64,000 nucleotides of DNA. It comes from Desulfobacteraceae bacterium UBA2174. GTDB taxonomy: Bacteria; Desulfobacterota; Desulfobacteria; Desulfobacterales; UBA2174. The notes beneath the pieces are model-generated. The model did no database searches and was not told the origin of the DNA. It saw only the letters and a list, made by a program, of their open reading frames with translations. How positions within the stretch are numbered: the first letter of the stretch is position 1; each line of letters opens with the position of its first letter. A program made the position numbers and the translations under genes. Location of the stretch: the NCBI GenBank assembly GCA_002327445.1, contig DCWA01000006.1:1-64000 (forward strand), written 5' to 3'. Shown here one piece after another: positions 54,702 to 63,249 of this stretch.

Positions 54702-55097
54702 TCAGATTGCCGGGGAAAGGCCCAGGACCCGGGCGATGCGCGACTTGAGATCGGCGAAGGTGTAGGGCTTCTGAATGTAGCCCACGCAGCCCTGGTTAAG
54801 CAGATCGCGCACTTCGCTGTCCACCCCGTGGCCGGTGGCCAGCAGGATCTTGAGCTCCGGCGCGACGGTTCGCAGCCGGCGAAAGGTCTCGGCGCCGCTG
54901 AGGCCCGGCATGATGAGATCCAAAAGCACCAGGCGAACGTGCTGCTTTTCGGCGGCGAGGACTTCCTCGGCCCGCTCACCACTTTCGGCCAAAAGGACGT
55001 TGTAGCCGAGCATGGTGAGCAATTCCTCGCCGATTTCCCGGATGAACGCTTCGTCATCCACCAGAAGGATCGTCTGCATCTCGGCGGTTTCGGTCAT
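54702..55097 (-). CDS. Single-domain response regulator (CheY-like receiver)
   Basis: This 131-residue receiver has no output domain. All key residues are present: ILLVDDEAF, the acceptor Asp in VLLDLIMPGLSG, Thr in LLATGHG and Lys in YIQKPYTFADL. Such proteins often serve as phosphotransfer intermediates; the partner kinase is not encoded here. I chose ATG 55097, right before the receiver, rather than an upstream start that would add 65 non-homologous residues. The stop abuts the photolyase remnant's ATG (TGAGATG), so the two were once an operon. Confidence 0.88.
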   Translation of the reverse strand: MTETAEMQTILLVDDEAFIREIGEELLTMLGYNVLLAESGERAEEVLAAEKQHVRLVLLDLIMPGLSGAETFRRLRTVAPELKILLATGHGVDSEVRDLLNQGCVGYIQKPYTFADLKSRIARVLGLSPAI

Positions 55098-55307
55098 TGG
55101 GAGGTCTCCGTGAACATCGTGGGCCAGAGGTGGGCGAAGGGGCGCGCGCGGCCGGTCAGGATCCGCCACCCACGGCATGTCGCACATGCCGCAACAGGGC
55201 TTGCGCCGCATCCGTCGACCTTGTACCATAACACCCCTCGAAAGGACAGAGACAATTGAGACAATGCCGGCGCCCCGCCCGGGGAGCGGCATTCATGGGA
55301 GCCGATG

Positions 55308-56231
55308 ATGGGAAATCAACTCCGCACGACATTTCTTTTGGCTGCCTTGACGGTCCTGGTGGTGCTCATCGGCCAGTGGGTCGGCGGTCGTCAAGGGATG
55401 GCGCTGGCCCTGGTGCTGGCCGCCGTCATGAACTTCGGCAGCTACTGGTTCTCGGACAAGATCGTGCTGGCGATGTACCGGGCCCGTCCGGTCACCGCCG
55501 GCCAGGCTCCGGAGCTATACGCCTTGACCGAACAGTTGGTGCGGCGTGCCGGGCTGCCCATGCCGCGGATCTACCTGATCCCGCAGCCGGCGCCCAACGC
55601 CTTTGCCACCGGGCGCAATCCGGAGCATGCCGTCGTCGCGGTCACCGAGGGATTGGTTCGGCTGATGGATCGCGAAGAGATCGCCGGTGTGATTGCGCAT
55701 GAATTGGGCCATGTGAAAAACCGCGATATTCTGATCGGCTCCATCGCCGCTACCATGGCCGGTGCCGCCATGATGCTGGCCGACATGGCGCGTTGGGCCG
55801 CCATTTTCGGCGGCGGACGGCGCGACGGCGAAAACGGGGGCGGTGGGGGGACCCTTGGGCTCATCGCCATGTCCATTGTGGCGCCCTTGGCCGCCATGCT
55901 GATCCAGATGGCCATTTCCCGGTCGCGCGAATACCTGGCCGACCGCACCGGTGCCCGGATCGCCGGCGGGGGCGAAGGACTGGCCCGGGCGCTGGAAAAG
56001 CTCGGCGCCTACGCGAGCGGGACCCGTCCGATGGAGGCGTCACCCGCCACCGCCCACATGTTCACGGTCAATCCCCTATCCGGTGGCGGTTTGATGCGCC
56101 TGTTCTCCACCCATCCTCCCCTGGCCGATCGCATTGCCCGCCTCCGGGGACGCGGGGGATCCGGCATGCCGCCGCCTGCCGAACGGGAAGGGGCCGCGGG
56201 GAGAGATTTCTGGGACCGGCTTTCGGGTTGA
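55308..56231 (+). CDS. htpX: HtpX-like membrane zinc metalloprotease
   Basis: This is a 307-residue M48B peptidase of the inner membrane. Two N-terminal helices ([18 protein letters not shown] and [19 protein letters not shown]) precede the zinc site HELGH within [18 protein letters not shown]; the third ligand glutamate lies in [13 protein letters not shown]. Two further helices flank a Gly-rich loop. [21 protein letters not shown] is the usual substrate-cleft block. It degrades misfolded membrane proteins in E. coli. ATG 55308 is preferred over 55305 for spacing from GGGAG. A strong terminator follows. Confidence 0.93.
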   Translation: MGNQLRTTFLLAALTVLVVLIGQWVGGRQGMALALVLAAVMNFGSYWFSDKIVLAMYRARPVTAGQAPELYALTEQLVRRAGLPMPRIYLIPQPAPNAFATGRNPEHAVVAVTEGLVRLMDREEIAGVIAHELGHVKNRDILIGSIAATMAGAAMMLADMARWAAIFGGGRRDGENGGGGGTLGLIAMSIVAPLAAMLIQMAISRSREYLADRTGARIAGGGEGLARALEKLGAYASGTRPMEASPATAHMFTVNPLSGGGLMRLFSTHPPLADRIARLRGRGGSGMPPPAEREGAAGRDFWDRLSG

Positions 56232-56239
56232 TCGGAACG

Positions 56240-56295
56240 GGTGCCTCGGACTGATCCGACGGATCCGACCCATCGGTCCGAGGCACCATTTTTTT
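56240..56295 (+). terminator. Rho-independent terminator after htpX
   Basis: GGTGCCTCGGAC (56240-56251) pairs perfectly with GTCCGAGGCACC (56276-56287); four more pairs extend the stem inward. ATTTTTTT follows. It lies 9 bases past the htpX stop and isolates the TetR gene. Confidence 0.92.
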
Positions 56296-56333
56296 ACCAC
56301 TGTGCCATTTTTCAAACTCAAGGAACCAAGCCG

Positions 56334-56978
56334 ATGGGAATCCAGGAACGGAAGGAAAGAGAGCGCGAGCGGCGGCGCCAGGACATCATGGTCGCCGCGC
56401 GGAGGGTCTTCAGCGCTCGGGGCTATGAAAATGCGACCATGGAGGACATCGCCCGGGAGGTGGAGCTGAGCCCCGGCACCTTGTATCTCTACTTCAAGAA
56501 CAAGGACGATCTTTACGCGTCCCTCAACGTCCGGGTGTTGCAATTCATGAACGTCAAGCTCGACCATGCCCTTTCCGACAGCCGGCTGGACTTCGACGCC
56601 AAGCTCGACCGGATCTTGGAGGCGATGCTGGAGGTGTACGCCTACGATCCGCTGATTCTCAACAATGTTTTTCACTTGCAGTCCAGCGAGACCCTGAAGA
56701 GCGTATCCGGGGAACTGCTCGAGGAAATCAATGCCTTGAGCCGTCGCGCCCTCAGGACCCTGACCAAGATGTTCGCCGAGGAGATCGAAAAGGGCGCCAT
56801 CGTGGCGCACAATCCCACCGCCTTGGCCGACATGCTCTGGGGGCTGTTTTCCGGCACGGTTCTCTGGGAGGAGACCAAGCGGATGATCAACGCGGAGCGC
56901 TATCAGCTCGAAGAGAACATCCGCATCGGGTTCGATCTGCTGCGGCGCGGTCTGCGGGTGAACCGAGATTTCGATTGA
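56334..56978 (+). CDS. TetR/AcrR-family transcriptional regulator
   Basis: This is a 214-residue regulator with a very basic N-terminus (RKERERERRRQDIMVAARRVF) and HTH SARGYENATMEDIAREVELSPGTLYLYFKNKDDLYA. The C-terminal ligand domain (HLQSSETLKSVSGELLEEI; MLWGLFSGTVLWEETKRMI) is not assigned to a known ligand. An AAGGAA site is upstream. Its target is unknown. The dodecin promoter overlaps its last codons and contains a 15-base palindrome, so dodecin is a candidate target. Confidence 0.9.
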   Translation: MGIQERKERERERRRQDIMVAARRVFSARGYENATMEDIAREVELSPGTLYLYFKNKDDLYASLNVRVLQFMNVKLDHALSDSRLDFDAKLDRILEAMLEVYAYDPLILNNVFHLQSSETLKSVSGELLEEINALSRRALRTLTKMFAEEIEKGAIVAHNPTALADMLWGLFSGTVLWEETKRMINAERYQLEENIRIGFDLLRRGLRVNRDFD

Positions 56979-57004
56979 CAGGCGGCCGGGCCGCCTCCTA
57001 AGCT
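56975..57004 (+). promoter_or_regulatory. Probable dodecin promoter with palindromic spacer
   Basis: TTGACA at 56975-56980 and TAAGCT at 56999-57004 are 18 bases apart. The spacer begins with a perfect palindrome, GGCGGCCGGGCCGCC (56981-56995), well placed for a repressor. Confidence 0.5.
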
Positions 57005-57044
57005 GAAACCAACTTTGTCAACCCCAGCGAGAGGAGGTCCGGAG

Positions 57045-57257
57045 ATGAGCAGCAGCGTCTACAAGATCATCGAACTGGTGGGCACGAGTGACAAGACCTG
57101 GGAAGAGGCGGCCGCCGCGGCGGTGGCCAAGGCCGGCAAGAGCCTGCGCGACCTGCGGGTGGCCGAGGTGACCAAGCTCGACATGGTCATCGAAAACGGC
57201 CAGGTGGTCCGCTATCGGGCCCGGGTGGCGCTTTCCTTCAAGTACGAGGACAGTTGA
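57045..57257 (+). CDS. Dodecin (flavin-binding)
   Basis: This is a 70-residue protein that forms a hollow dodecamer storing FMN/riboflavin-type flavins. The family pattern is complete: VYKIIELVGTSDKTWEEAAAAAVAKAGKSLRDLRVAEV (bacterial dodecins bind flavin around the following strand), then VVRYRARVALSFKYE. GAGAGGAGG precedes the ATG. A 9-bp GC hairpin (CCGGGGCCG/CGGCCCCGG, 57266-57294) just past the stop may help end transcription, though it lacks a T-run. Confidence 0.93.
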   Translation: MSSSVYKIIELVGTSDKTWEEAAAAAVAKAGKSLRDLRVAEVTKLDMVIENGQVVRYRARVALSFKYEDS

Positions 57258-57327
57258 TCCGAGGGCCGGGGCCGCCCTCCCGCGCCGGCCCCGGGCGCCG
57301 TTTGACCGGCTTCCTTTCGAGAAAGAG

Positions 57328-57364
57328 AAAAAAAGGGGGGATGCAGTCGATGCTGCATCCCCCC
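57328..57364 (-). terminator. Rho-independent terminator of tRNA-Val
   Basis: On the minus strand GGGGGGATGCAG pairs perfectly with CTGCATCCCCCC (12 bp, loop of 6) and is followed by seven Ts. It lies 10 bases past the tRNA 3' end. Confidence 0.93.
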
Positions 57365-57374
57365 TTGGCGTTGC

Positions 57375-57449
57375 TGGTGGGCGGTACAGGATTTGAACCT
57401 GTGACTTCCACCGTGTGAAGGTGGCACTCTCCCACTGAGTTAACCGCCC
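57375..57449 (-). tRNA. tRNA-Val (anticodon CAC)
   Basis: A 75-base cloverleaf including encoded CCA. The acceptor stem is GGGCGGT/ACCGCCC, the D-arm contains TAACTCAGTGGGAGAG-type sequence, the anticodon stem CCACC/GGTGG encloses loop TTCACAC (anticodon CAC, reading GUG), and the T-arm is ACAGGTTCAAATCCTGT. A terminator follows directly. The HU-like gene ends 9 bases upstream on the same strand, so they may share a transcript. Confidence 0.96.
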
Positions 57450-57457
57450 GGGAAAGC

Positions 57458-57736
57458 CTATTTGCCGTCGACCTTGTCCTTGAGTTCCTTGCCGACCTTG
57501 AAGAAAGGCAGTTTCTTGGACGGAACGTTGATCTGGGCGCCCGTCTTGGGATTGCGGCCGGTGTAGGCCTTGTAGTGCTTGACGGAGAAGCTGCCGAAGC
57601 CGCGGATTTCGACCCGGTTGTTGGCCGCCATGGTTTCAGTGATGGTGCCGAACAACGTGTCGACCACGGTTTCGGCTTCCTTGCGGCTCAGGCCGGCCCG
57701 GTCTTTGAGGGCGTTGATCAAATCGGACTTGTTCAT
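57458..57736 (-). CDS. HU/IHF-family DNA-binding protein
   Basis: The 92-residue protein has MNKSDLINALKDRAGLSRKEAETVVDTLF at the N-terminus, the arm signature VEIRGFGSFSVKHYKAYTGRNPKTG and a C-terminus VPSKKLPFFKVGKELKD. The GFGSF and GRNPKTG motifs and the FKVGKEL ending are closest to HU/IHF-like proteins of the Deltaproteobacteria. GGGGGA lies upstream. It is a distinct paralog of the protein encoded at 34957. Confidence 0.94.
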   Translation of the reverse strand: MNKSDLINALKDRAGLSRKEAETVVDTLFGTITETMAANNRVEIRGFGSFSVKHYKAYTGRNPKTGAQINVPSKKLPFFKVGKELKDKVDGK

Positions 57737-57820
57737 GCGGTTTCCCCCGGCGTTGTTCCCGTAAGTATCTCAATGTGCCGGTTTAATTTTGGCTCACTAT
57801 GGGCGTTGCAGCCGGCAAAG

Positions 57821-58399
57821 TCAAGGGTTTTTTCCGTCCTGCGGCGCCTTTGGCGGCCTGTCGGTTCCCGGCGTCTCCGGCGCCAACTCCAGAATTTCCC
57901 TCAGGGTGGGCAAATCCTTCAGATCGCGCAGTTCGAAGGCCTCCAAAAACTGCCGGGTCGTCCCGTAGATCAGGGGACGGCCGGGGATTTCCTTGCGGCC
58001 CATCACCCGGATGAGCCGGCGTTCGAGGAGCAGGCGCAGGACCCCGCCGCAGTCCACCCCGCGCAGCGTTTCGATTTCGACCCGCATGATCGGCTGACGG
58101 TAGGCGACGATGGCCAGGGTCTCCAGGGCGGCGCGGCTCAAACGCTCGCTGCCGCCGCCTTTGAGGCGCCGGATCCAGGGATGGAAGCAGGGGCGGGTGC
58201 GCAACTGGTAGCCGCCGGCGACCTCCTGGAGATAAAAGCCGCCCCCGCGGGCTTCGTACTCGGCAGCCAAAGATTCCAAGGCTTCCCGAATGGCTGCCGG
58301 TTCCACTGCATCAAGCACGCCGCGCAGGGTTTCCAGGCGCAACGGCTCCTCGGCGGCGAAGAGAAGGCTTTCGATGAGGGCGGGCAGGTCCGGGGTCAT
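57821..58399 (-). CDS. scpB: Segregation and condensation protein ScpB
   Basis: This is a 192-residue kleisin-associated protein with two winged helices, the partner of ScpA and SMC in chromosome condensation. Recognisable segments are LIESLLFAAEEPLRLETL, GGFYLQEVAGGYQLRTRP, LSRAALETLAIVAYRQPI, RVEIETLRGVDCGGVLRLLLERRLI and GRPLIYGTTRQFLEAFELRDL. A proline/lysine-rich tail ends it. The start overlaps the scpA stop by four bases (ATGA). SMC is not in the window. Confidence 0.96.
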   Translation of the reverse strand: MTPDLPALIESLLFAAEEPLRLETLRGVLDAVEPAAIREALESLAAEYEARGGGFYLQEVAGGYQLRTRPCFHPWIRRLKGGGSERLSRAALETLAIVAYRQPIMRVEIETLRGVDCGGVLRLLLERRLIRVMGRKEIPGRPLIYGTTRQFLEAFELRDLKDLPTLREILELAPETPGTDRPPKAPQDGKNP

Positions 58400-59112
58400 C
58401 GGTAGAAAATCCGAATGATGCCGGTTTGGACCTGCTGGACGATCTCGATGAGTTCCAGGCGGGCCATTTCCAGGATGGCGAGAAAGGTGACGATCACGTC
58501 CGAACGGGCCACCTGACCGTCGAACAGCTCGTCGAAGGCCAGCGATGGATTCTGCTCGAGCCGGTCGACGAGTTGGGCGATGCGGTCCTTGATCGAGATG
58601 GCATCGGCGTTGAGATCCACCTGGTGGACGGGACCGATGCGGTCCAGGATTTTGCGGAAGGCGTCGATGAGTTCGAAGAGCCCGATGTGCACCACCGACG
58701 TCTCCGGCGCTTCGGTCCGGGGAAGTTCTTCCGGCTGGCGCAGGAAGGTGTGCTCACCGAGAAGGTTGCGCCGGGAGAGGGCCTCGGCCGCCTCCTTGAG
58801 GCGGAGATATTCGGTGAGCGGCCGGACGAGATCCAGGCGCGGATCCTCTTCCGGTTCTTCGTCATCGGAATGCACCGGCAGCAGCATTCGCGATTTGATT
58901 TGCGCCAGGGTGGCCGCCATGAGGATGAAGTCCCCGGCCAGGTCGATGTTCAGGGTCTGCATCCATTCGAGGTACTGGAGATATTGCTCAGTGATCAGGG
59001 CGATGGGGATGTCATAGATGTCCACCTCGTTTTTGCGGATCAGGTGGATCAACAGGTCCATCGGTCCTTCGAAGATGTGCTCCACCCGCACGGCATAGTC
59101 GGTGCTCTGCAT
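58396..59112 (-). CDS. scpA: Segregation and condensation protein ScpA
   Basis: This is the 238-residue bacterial kleisin. The N-terminus VRVEHIFEGPMDLLIHLIRKNEVDIYDIPIALITEQYL and DLAGDFILMAATLAQIKSRMLLP are diagnostic; the C-terminal winged helix includes RSDVIVTFLAILEMARLELIEIVQ. It lies 21 bases after trpS and overlaps scpB, forming a trpS-scpA-scpB operon together with the upstream fusion gene. Confidence 0.96.
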   Translation of the reverse strand: MQSTDYAVRVEHIFEGPMDLLIHLIRKNEVDIYDIPIALITEQYLQYLEWMQTLNIDLAGDFILMAATLAQIKSRMLLPVHSDDEEPEEDPRLDLVRPLTEYLRLKEAAEALSRRNLLGEHTFLRQPEELPRTEAPETSVVHIGLFELIDAFRKILDRIGPVHQVDLNADAISIKDRIAQLVDRLEQNPSLAFDELFDGQVARSDVIVTFLAILEMARLELIEIVQQVQTGIIRIFYR

Positions 59113-59133
59113 GGCGGATCGCTCCGGGGGCGC

Positions 59134-60147
59134 TCAATCCCCCACCGCACGGATGCCCACCGCCCGGCGCACCGCCTCGAGCATGGGGCGGCTGTGGGCG
59201 CGTGCCTTTTCCGCGCCCCGGGCCAGCAGCCGCTCCACATGCCCCGGGTCGGTCATCAGGGCCTCGTAGCGCCGCCGCGGTTCGGCCAAAAGGGCGTTGA
59301 GGTACTCGAAGAGCGTCTGCTTCATTTCGCCCCAGCCGATGCCGGAAGCGTAACACCGACGCAAATCGGCGGTTTCCGCGGGGGTGGCGAAAGCCTGGTA
59401 GATCTGAAACAGGGTGCAGGTTTCCGGGTCCTTGGGCGCCTCGGGGGGCAGGCTGTTGGTGGTGATTTTCATGATGAGCTGGCGCAGCTTTTTTTCCGGG
59501 GCGAAGAGGGGAATGGTGTTGTTGTAACTCTTGCTCATCTTGCGGCCGTCCAGCCCGGACAGGACGGCGGCCCGTTCGTTGATCTCGGCTTCGGGGAGCA
59601 CGAAGAGCGGCCCGTAGAGGTGGTTGAATCGGGCCGCGATGTCCCGGGCCATCTCCAGATGCTGGATCTGATCCTTGCCCACCGGCACGCGATTGGCCCG
59701 GAACATCAGGATGTCGGCGGCCATGAGGATCGGGTAGCAGAACAGCCCCATGGTGATGCCCTTGTCCGGGTCCTTGCTGCCGCCGGCTTCGTTTTCCGCC
59801 ACGGCGGCCTTGTAGGCGTGGGCCCGGTTCATCAGGCCCTTGGCGGTGACGCAGGAGAGGATCCAGGTCAGTTCGAGGATTTCCGGAATGTCCGACTGGC
59901 GGTAAAAAATACTGCGCTCGGTGTCCAGCCCCAGCGCGATCCAGGTGGCGGCCACCTCCAGGCTCGAACGGTTGACGCGTTCGGGGTCCTGGCACTTGAT
60001 GATCGAATGGTAGTCGGCCAGAAAATAGAAGGAAGCCACTTCCGGGTTGGCGCTGGCTGCAATGGCCGGACGGATGGCACCGACGTAGTTTCCCAGGTGG
60101 GGGGTGCCGGTGGTGGTGATGCCGGTGAGAACGATCTGCTGGGTCAT
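59134..60147 (-). CDS. trpS: Tryptophanyl-tRNA synthetase
   Basis: This is a 337-residue class I synthetase charging tRNA-Trp. The HIGH-type motif is [10 protein letters not shown] near residues 14-23; the KMSKS motif is [10 protein letters not shown]. Substrate-site blocks [33 protein letters not shown] and [20 protein letters not shown] are standard. The start overlaps the stop of the DHH-CBS-nucleotidyltransferase gene by four bases. No trp leader or T-box is visible. Confidence 0.97.
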   Translation of the reverse strand: MTQQIVLTGITTTGTPHLGNYVGAIRPAIAASANPEVASFYFLADYHSIIKCQDPERVNRSSLEVAATWIALGLDTERSIFYRQSDIPEILELTWILSCVTAKGLMNRAHAYKAAVAENEAGGSKDPDKGITMGLFCYPILMAADILMFRANRVPVGKDQIQHLEMARDIAARFNHLYGPLFVLPEAEINERAAVLSGLDGRKMSKSYNNTIPLFAPEKKLRQLIMKITTNSLPPEAPKDPETCTLFQIYQAFATPAETADLRRCYASGIGWGEMKQTLFEYLNALLAEPRRRYEALMTDPGHVERLLARGAEKARAHSRPMLEAVRRAVGIRAVGD

Positions 60148-62900
60148 GGAATGGGTTCGATCTCCTTGGGCCGGAAGGCGGATGGCGTTCCGGTGATGTC
60201 GGCACGTCGGCCTTCGGGGTCGCCGGCGGCCGCCTCAAGCCCCAGTTCGGCAGCCAGGGCCAGTTCGTCTTCGCGGCTGGCGAGCTGCCCGTTGCGCTTG
60301 GCGTCGCGCACCGCGTCCAGGATTTTGCCATACAGGGGACCCGGCGGAATGCCGAGCCGCTTGAGATCCGCGCCGCCGATAGCCGGTCGGACGAAACGCA
60401 GTTTGGTCACGTACAGGGAAATGGCCCGCTTGACTTCGGTTCGTCCCGCGAGCGCCATCATGAACAGGATCTGCTCGGTGTCCAGCCCCTCCAGGGCCTG
60501 GCAGAGGGCCGCCGGCGTCTCCGGCAAATGGCGTTCGAGGCGGTGGAGCAGCCGTTGGGCCACAAACCGCTCCGGGCCGAAGAGCCGCTGCAACCGCGGC
60601 GGCAGGTCGAATCGTCGGCAGATCGTTCCGGTGGTCTCACTGTCGAAGGGGCAAACCAGGGCCATGAAGTAAACGGCCCACTTCATATAAGATTCATCCA
60701 AAAATAGCAAATCGTGCCACGTTTCCACCTGCTTGACGTTTTCAAAGGCCGATTCCAGTTCGGCAGTGAGGGACAACTGGGGGTGAATGACCTTGAGCAG
60801 CTCGAAGTCGTTGAGCCGCCTGATCAGAGCCAGGGGGTTCTCTTCCGCCAGCAGGAGACGCAGTTCCGTGAAGACCCGCCGTCCGTCGAGGCGTTTGACG
60901 AAATCCATCCGGGCGGCATTTTCGATCAGGCCGGCGGTGAGCCGGCCGATGGTGAAGCCGAATCGCTGCTCGAAGCGGATGGCGCGGAAGACCCGGGTCG
61001 GGTCTTCCACGAAGCTGAGATTGTGCAGCACCCGGATCGTTTTTTCCTTGATGTCTTTCATCGCCGAGAAGAAGTCGACCAGTGTGCCGAAACGGGCCAT
61101 GTTGAGCTGGATGGCCAGGGTGTTGATGGTGAAATCCCGGCGGAACAGATCCATTTTGATGCTGCTCATCTCCACTGTTGGCAGCGCCGCGGGGAATTTA
61201 TAGTACTCCATGCGCGCCGAGGCTACGTCCAGTTTGAAACCGTCGGGCAGAACCACCACCGCGGTGCCGAATTTCTCGTGGCTATGAAGGCGGCCGCCCA
61301 TGATCTGCGCCAGGCGGCGGGCGAATGCGATCCCGTCCCCCTCGATGACGATGTCCACGTCCTCGTTGGGGCGGTGGAGGACCAGGTCCCGGACGAAGCC
61401 GCCCACCACGCAGGCGCTGCAGTCGATTTCATCCGCTACCGTTCCAACGGTCTGGAGAATGCGCATCAACCGGTCCGGCAGGCGTTCGCGCATGAACTTG
61501 GCGATGTTGCGGGTGCGCGCGCCAAAGGCGCCGTCCAGCCCGCCCCCGTCCTCGGCAGTTTCGACGCCGGGCGCGCGGACCAGGAGGTTGAGCAGATCGG
61601 TGCGCGTCACCACGCCCACCACCTGCCGGTCGTCGCAGACCGGCAGGATGCGCTGCTTGTGCCCGATGATCTTGTCCTGGATCTCCTTCATGTCAGCCGA
61701 AGGACCGACGGAGACGACATCCCGGCTCATGTATTCGCGCACCGCCACGCTTTCCAGGCCGTGGTAAAGGGCCTTTTCCACCACCTGGCGCGTGATGAAG
61801 CCCACCAATGGGGAGTCGGCGGCCCCGCTTTCCGTCACGGCCAAGGCGTTGATGTTATAGCGCCGCAGCAGGGTCTGGGCGTCGGCACAGGTGGCGTCGG
61901 CGGCCACGATGATCGGCGGGCTGGACATCAGGTCTCGCGCCAGGCGGTTGGACCGGATGACGCTGGCGAGCCTCTGGCGCAAGTGCTGTTCCACCTGGGT
62001 GAGGGTCAGCCCCCGGATGGTGGCCGAAGCGGCCGAAGGGTGGCCGCCACCGCCCAATTCGTCCAGGATGGCGTCCACGTCCACCTCCGGCACCCGGCTG
62101 CGGCCGATGACATACACCTTGTTTTCCATCTGGGCGACGGTGAACAGCGCGTCGAGGTTTTCCATGCGCGCCAGTTTGTGTACCAGCAGGGCGAGGTCGG
62201 GGACGTATTTGTCCGTGGCGATGATCGTCAGGGCCACCTCGATGCCATTGATCCGGGAGCGCTGAAGGGACTGGATCATGTCGTTGAGCAGCCCCACCTG
62301 CTCCGGGCTGATTTCCCGCGAGATCAGTTGGGCCACGGTATTGAGGTTGGCGCCCTGGCTCAGCAAGTAGGCGGCGGCGTGGAAGTCTTCCTCGGTGGTG
62401 GAAGTGAAGGTGAAGGCTCCGGTGTCCTCGTAGATGCCCAGGCACATCACGGTGGCCTCGTCCGGCGTGATGGCGATGTTTCGGCGGCGCAGGATGGCGG
62501 TGAGCAGGGTCGCCGTGGAGCCCACCAGCCGGCACTCGCCACCCTGGCTGGTCACGTCGTCGGGCCGGGGGGGATGATGGTCGTAGACATGCACCTCGAT
62601 GCCCGGCTTGTCCAGCAGGGCCGCCAGCTTGCCGATGCGTCCGGCCTGGCGGGTGTCCACGAGCACCAGGCGTTTGACCGCCGCAAAATCCAGGTCCCGG
62701 ATGTCCACCATGTTGAACAGGTAGACCATGGCGCTGACGAAGAAGTTGCGCAGGGTCTTTTCCCGGGACCCCGGATAGACCACCAGGGCGCCGGGGTAGA
62801 GCTTCTGGGCCGCCAGCATCGAAGCCATGGCATCGAAATCGGCGTTGACGTGGCTGGTGATCACCGTCAGTCCATCGGCGGTGGTCGGGGTGGCGTCCAT
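60144..62900 (-). CDS. DHH-CBS-CBS-nucleotidyltransferase fusion (tRNA A-adding/CCA-type enzyme)
   Basis: This is a 918-residue multidomain protein. A DHH phosphoesterase (about 10-310) has [22 protein letters not shown] and the DHHA1 motif [13 protein letters not shown]. Two CBS domains follow (about 325-445). The class II nucleotidyltransferase head has [26 protein letters not shown] near 490, [13 protein letters not shown] and [18 protein letters not shown], then the all-helical body. Enzymes with this architecture in Deltaproteobacteria and Aquificae are A-adding partners of a separate CC-adding enzyme. The start is uncertain: ATG 62900 or GTG 62906, both after AAAGGA; GTG 62963 lacks a site. 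It heads the trpS-scpAB operon. Confidence 0.93.
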   Translation of the reverse strand: MDATPTTADGLTVITSHVNADFDAMASMLAAQKLYPGALVVYPGSREKTLRNFFVSAMVYLFNMVDIRDLDFAAVKRLVLVDTRQAGRIGKLAALLDKPGIEVHVYDHHPPRPDDVTSQGGECRLVGSTATLLTAILRRRNIAITPDEATVMCLGIYEDTGAFTFTSTTEEDFHAAAYLLSQGANLNTVAQLISREISPEQVGLLNDMIQSLQRSRINGIEVALTIIATDKYVPDLALLVHKLARMENLDALFTVAQMENKVYVIGRSRVPEVDVDAILDELGGGGHPSAASATIRGLTLTQVEQHLRQRLASVIRSNRLARDLMSSPPIIVAADATCADAQTLLRRYNINALAVTESGAADSPLVGFITRQVVEKALYHGLESVAVREYMSRDVVSVGPSADMKEIQDKIIGHKQRILPVCDDRQVVGVVTRTDLLNLLVRAPGVETAEDGGGLDGAFGARTRNIAKFMRERLPDRLMRILQTVGTVADEIDCSACVVGGFVRDLVLHRPNEDVDIVIEGDGIAFARRLAQIMGGRLHSHEKFGTAVVVLPDGFKLDVASARMEYYKFPAALPTVEMSSIKMDLFRRDFTINTLAIQLNMARFGTLVDFFSAMKDIKEKTIRVLHNLSFVEDPTRVFRAIRFEQRFGFTIGRLTAGLIENAARMDFVKRLDGRRVFTELRLLLAEENPLALIRRLNDFELLKVIHPQLSLTAELESAFENVKQVETWHDLLFLDESYMKWAVYFMALVCPFDSETTGTICRRFDLPPRLQRLFGPERFVAQRLLHRLERHLPETPAALCQALEGLDTEQILFMMALAGRTEVKRAISLYVTKLRFVRPAIGGADLKRLGIPPGPLYGKILDAVRDAKRNGQLASREDELALAAELGLEAAAGDPEGRRADITGTPSAFRPKEIEPIP

Positions 62901-63086
62901 GTGCACGGCAGGTGGATCCTTTCGCTTGCGGGGCGGTTTCCGGAGTTGTCGATAGATAGGCACAAGTGCGCCGCCGGATCAAGCGCCAGGCTCGACGGAT
63001 TCCTCGTCCCCGCGCCCGGGATTGGAGATTTGAAATTTATTTTTGCAGGGTCCTTCGGGTCCCTTTTGTCCCTTGGGTTCTTTCCC

Positions 63087-63151
63087 ATCTCCAATCTGGA
63101 ATCTGAAATCTCGAACCTTGAATCTCGAATCTTGAACCTCGAACTTCGAAC
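63087..63151. repeat. 14-mer oligomer repeat (CTCGAACCTTGAAT and variants)
   Basis: About four tandem 14-base units, each made of two related heptamers (CTCGAAT/CTTGAAC type), lie in the divergent spacer between the DHH-CBS fusion gene and pilC. Unit type resembles the arrays at 2640, 12110 and 54019. I see nothing else supportable in 62901-63249. Confidence 0.7.
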
Positions 63152-63249
63152 GGCGCCGCAGGCCTCCCGAACGCCCATTGCCTGGACAAGCGCTCGAAAA
63201 GATTGTAGTCTGCCCCCACTGCGCTGCTCAACGGGGAGGTCGATGGATC

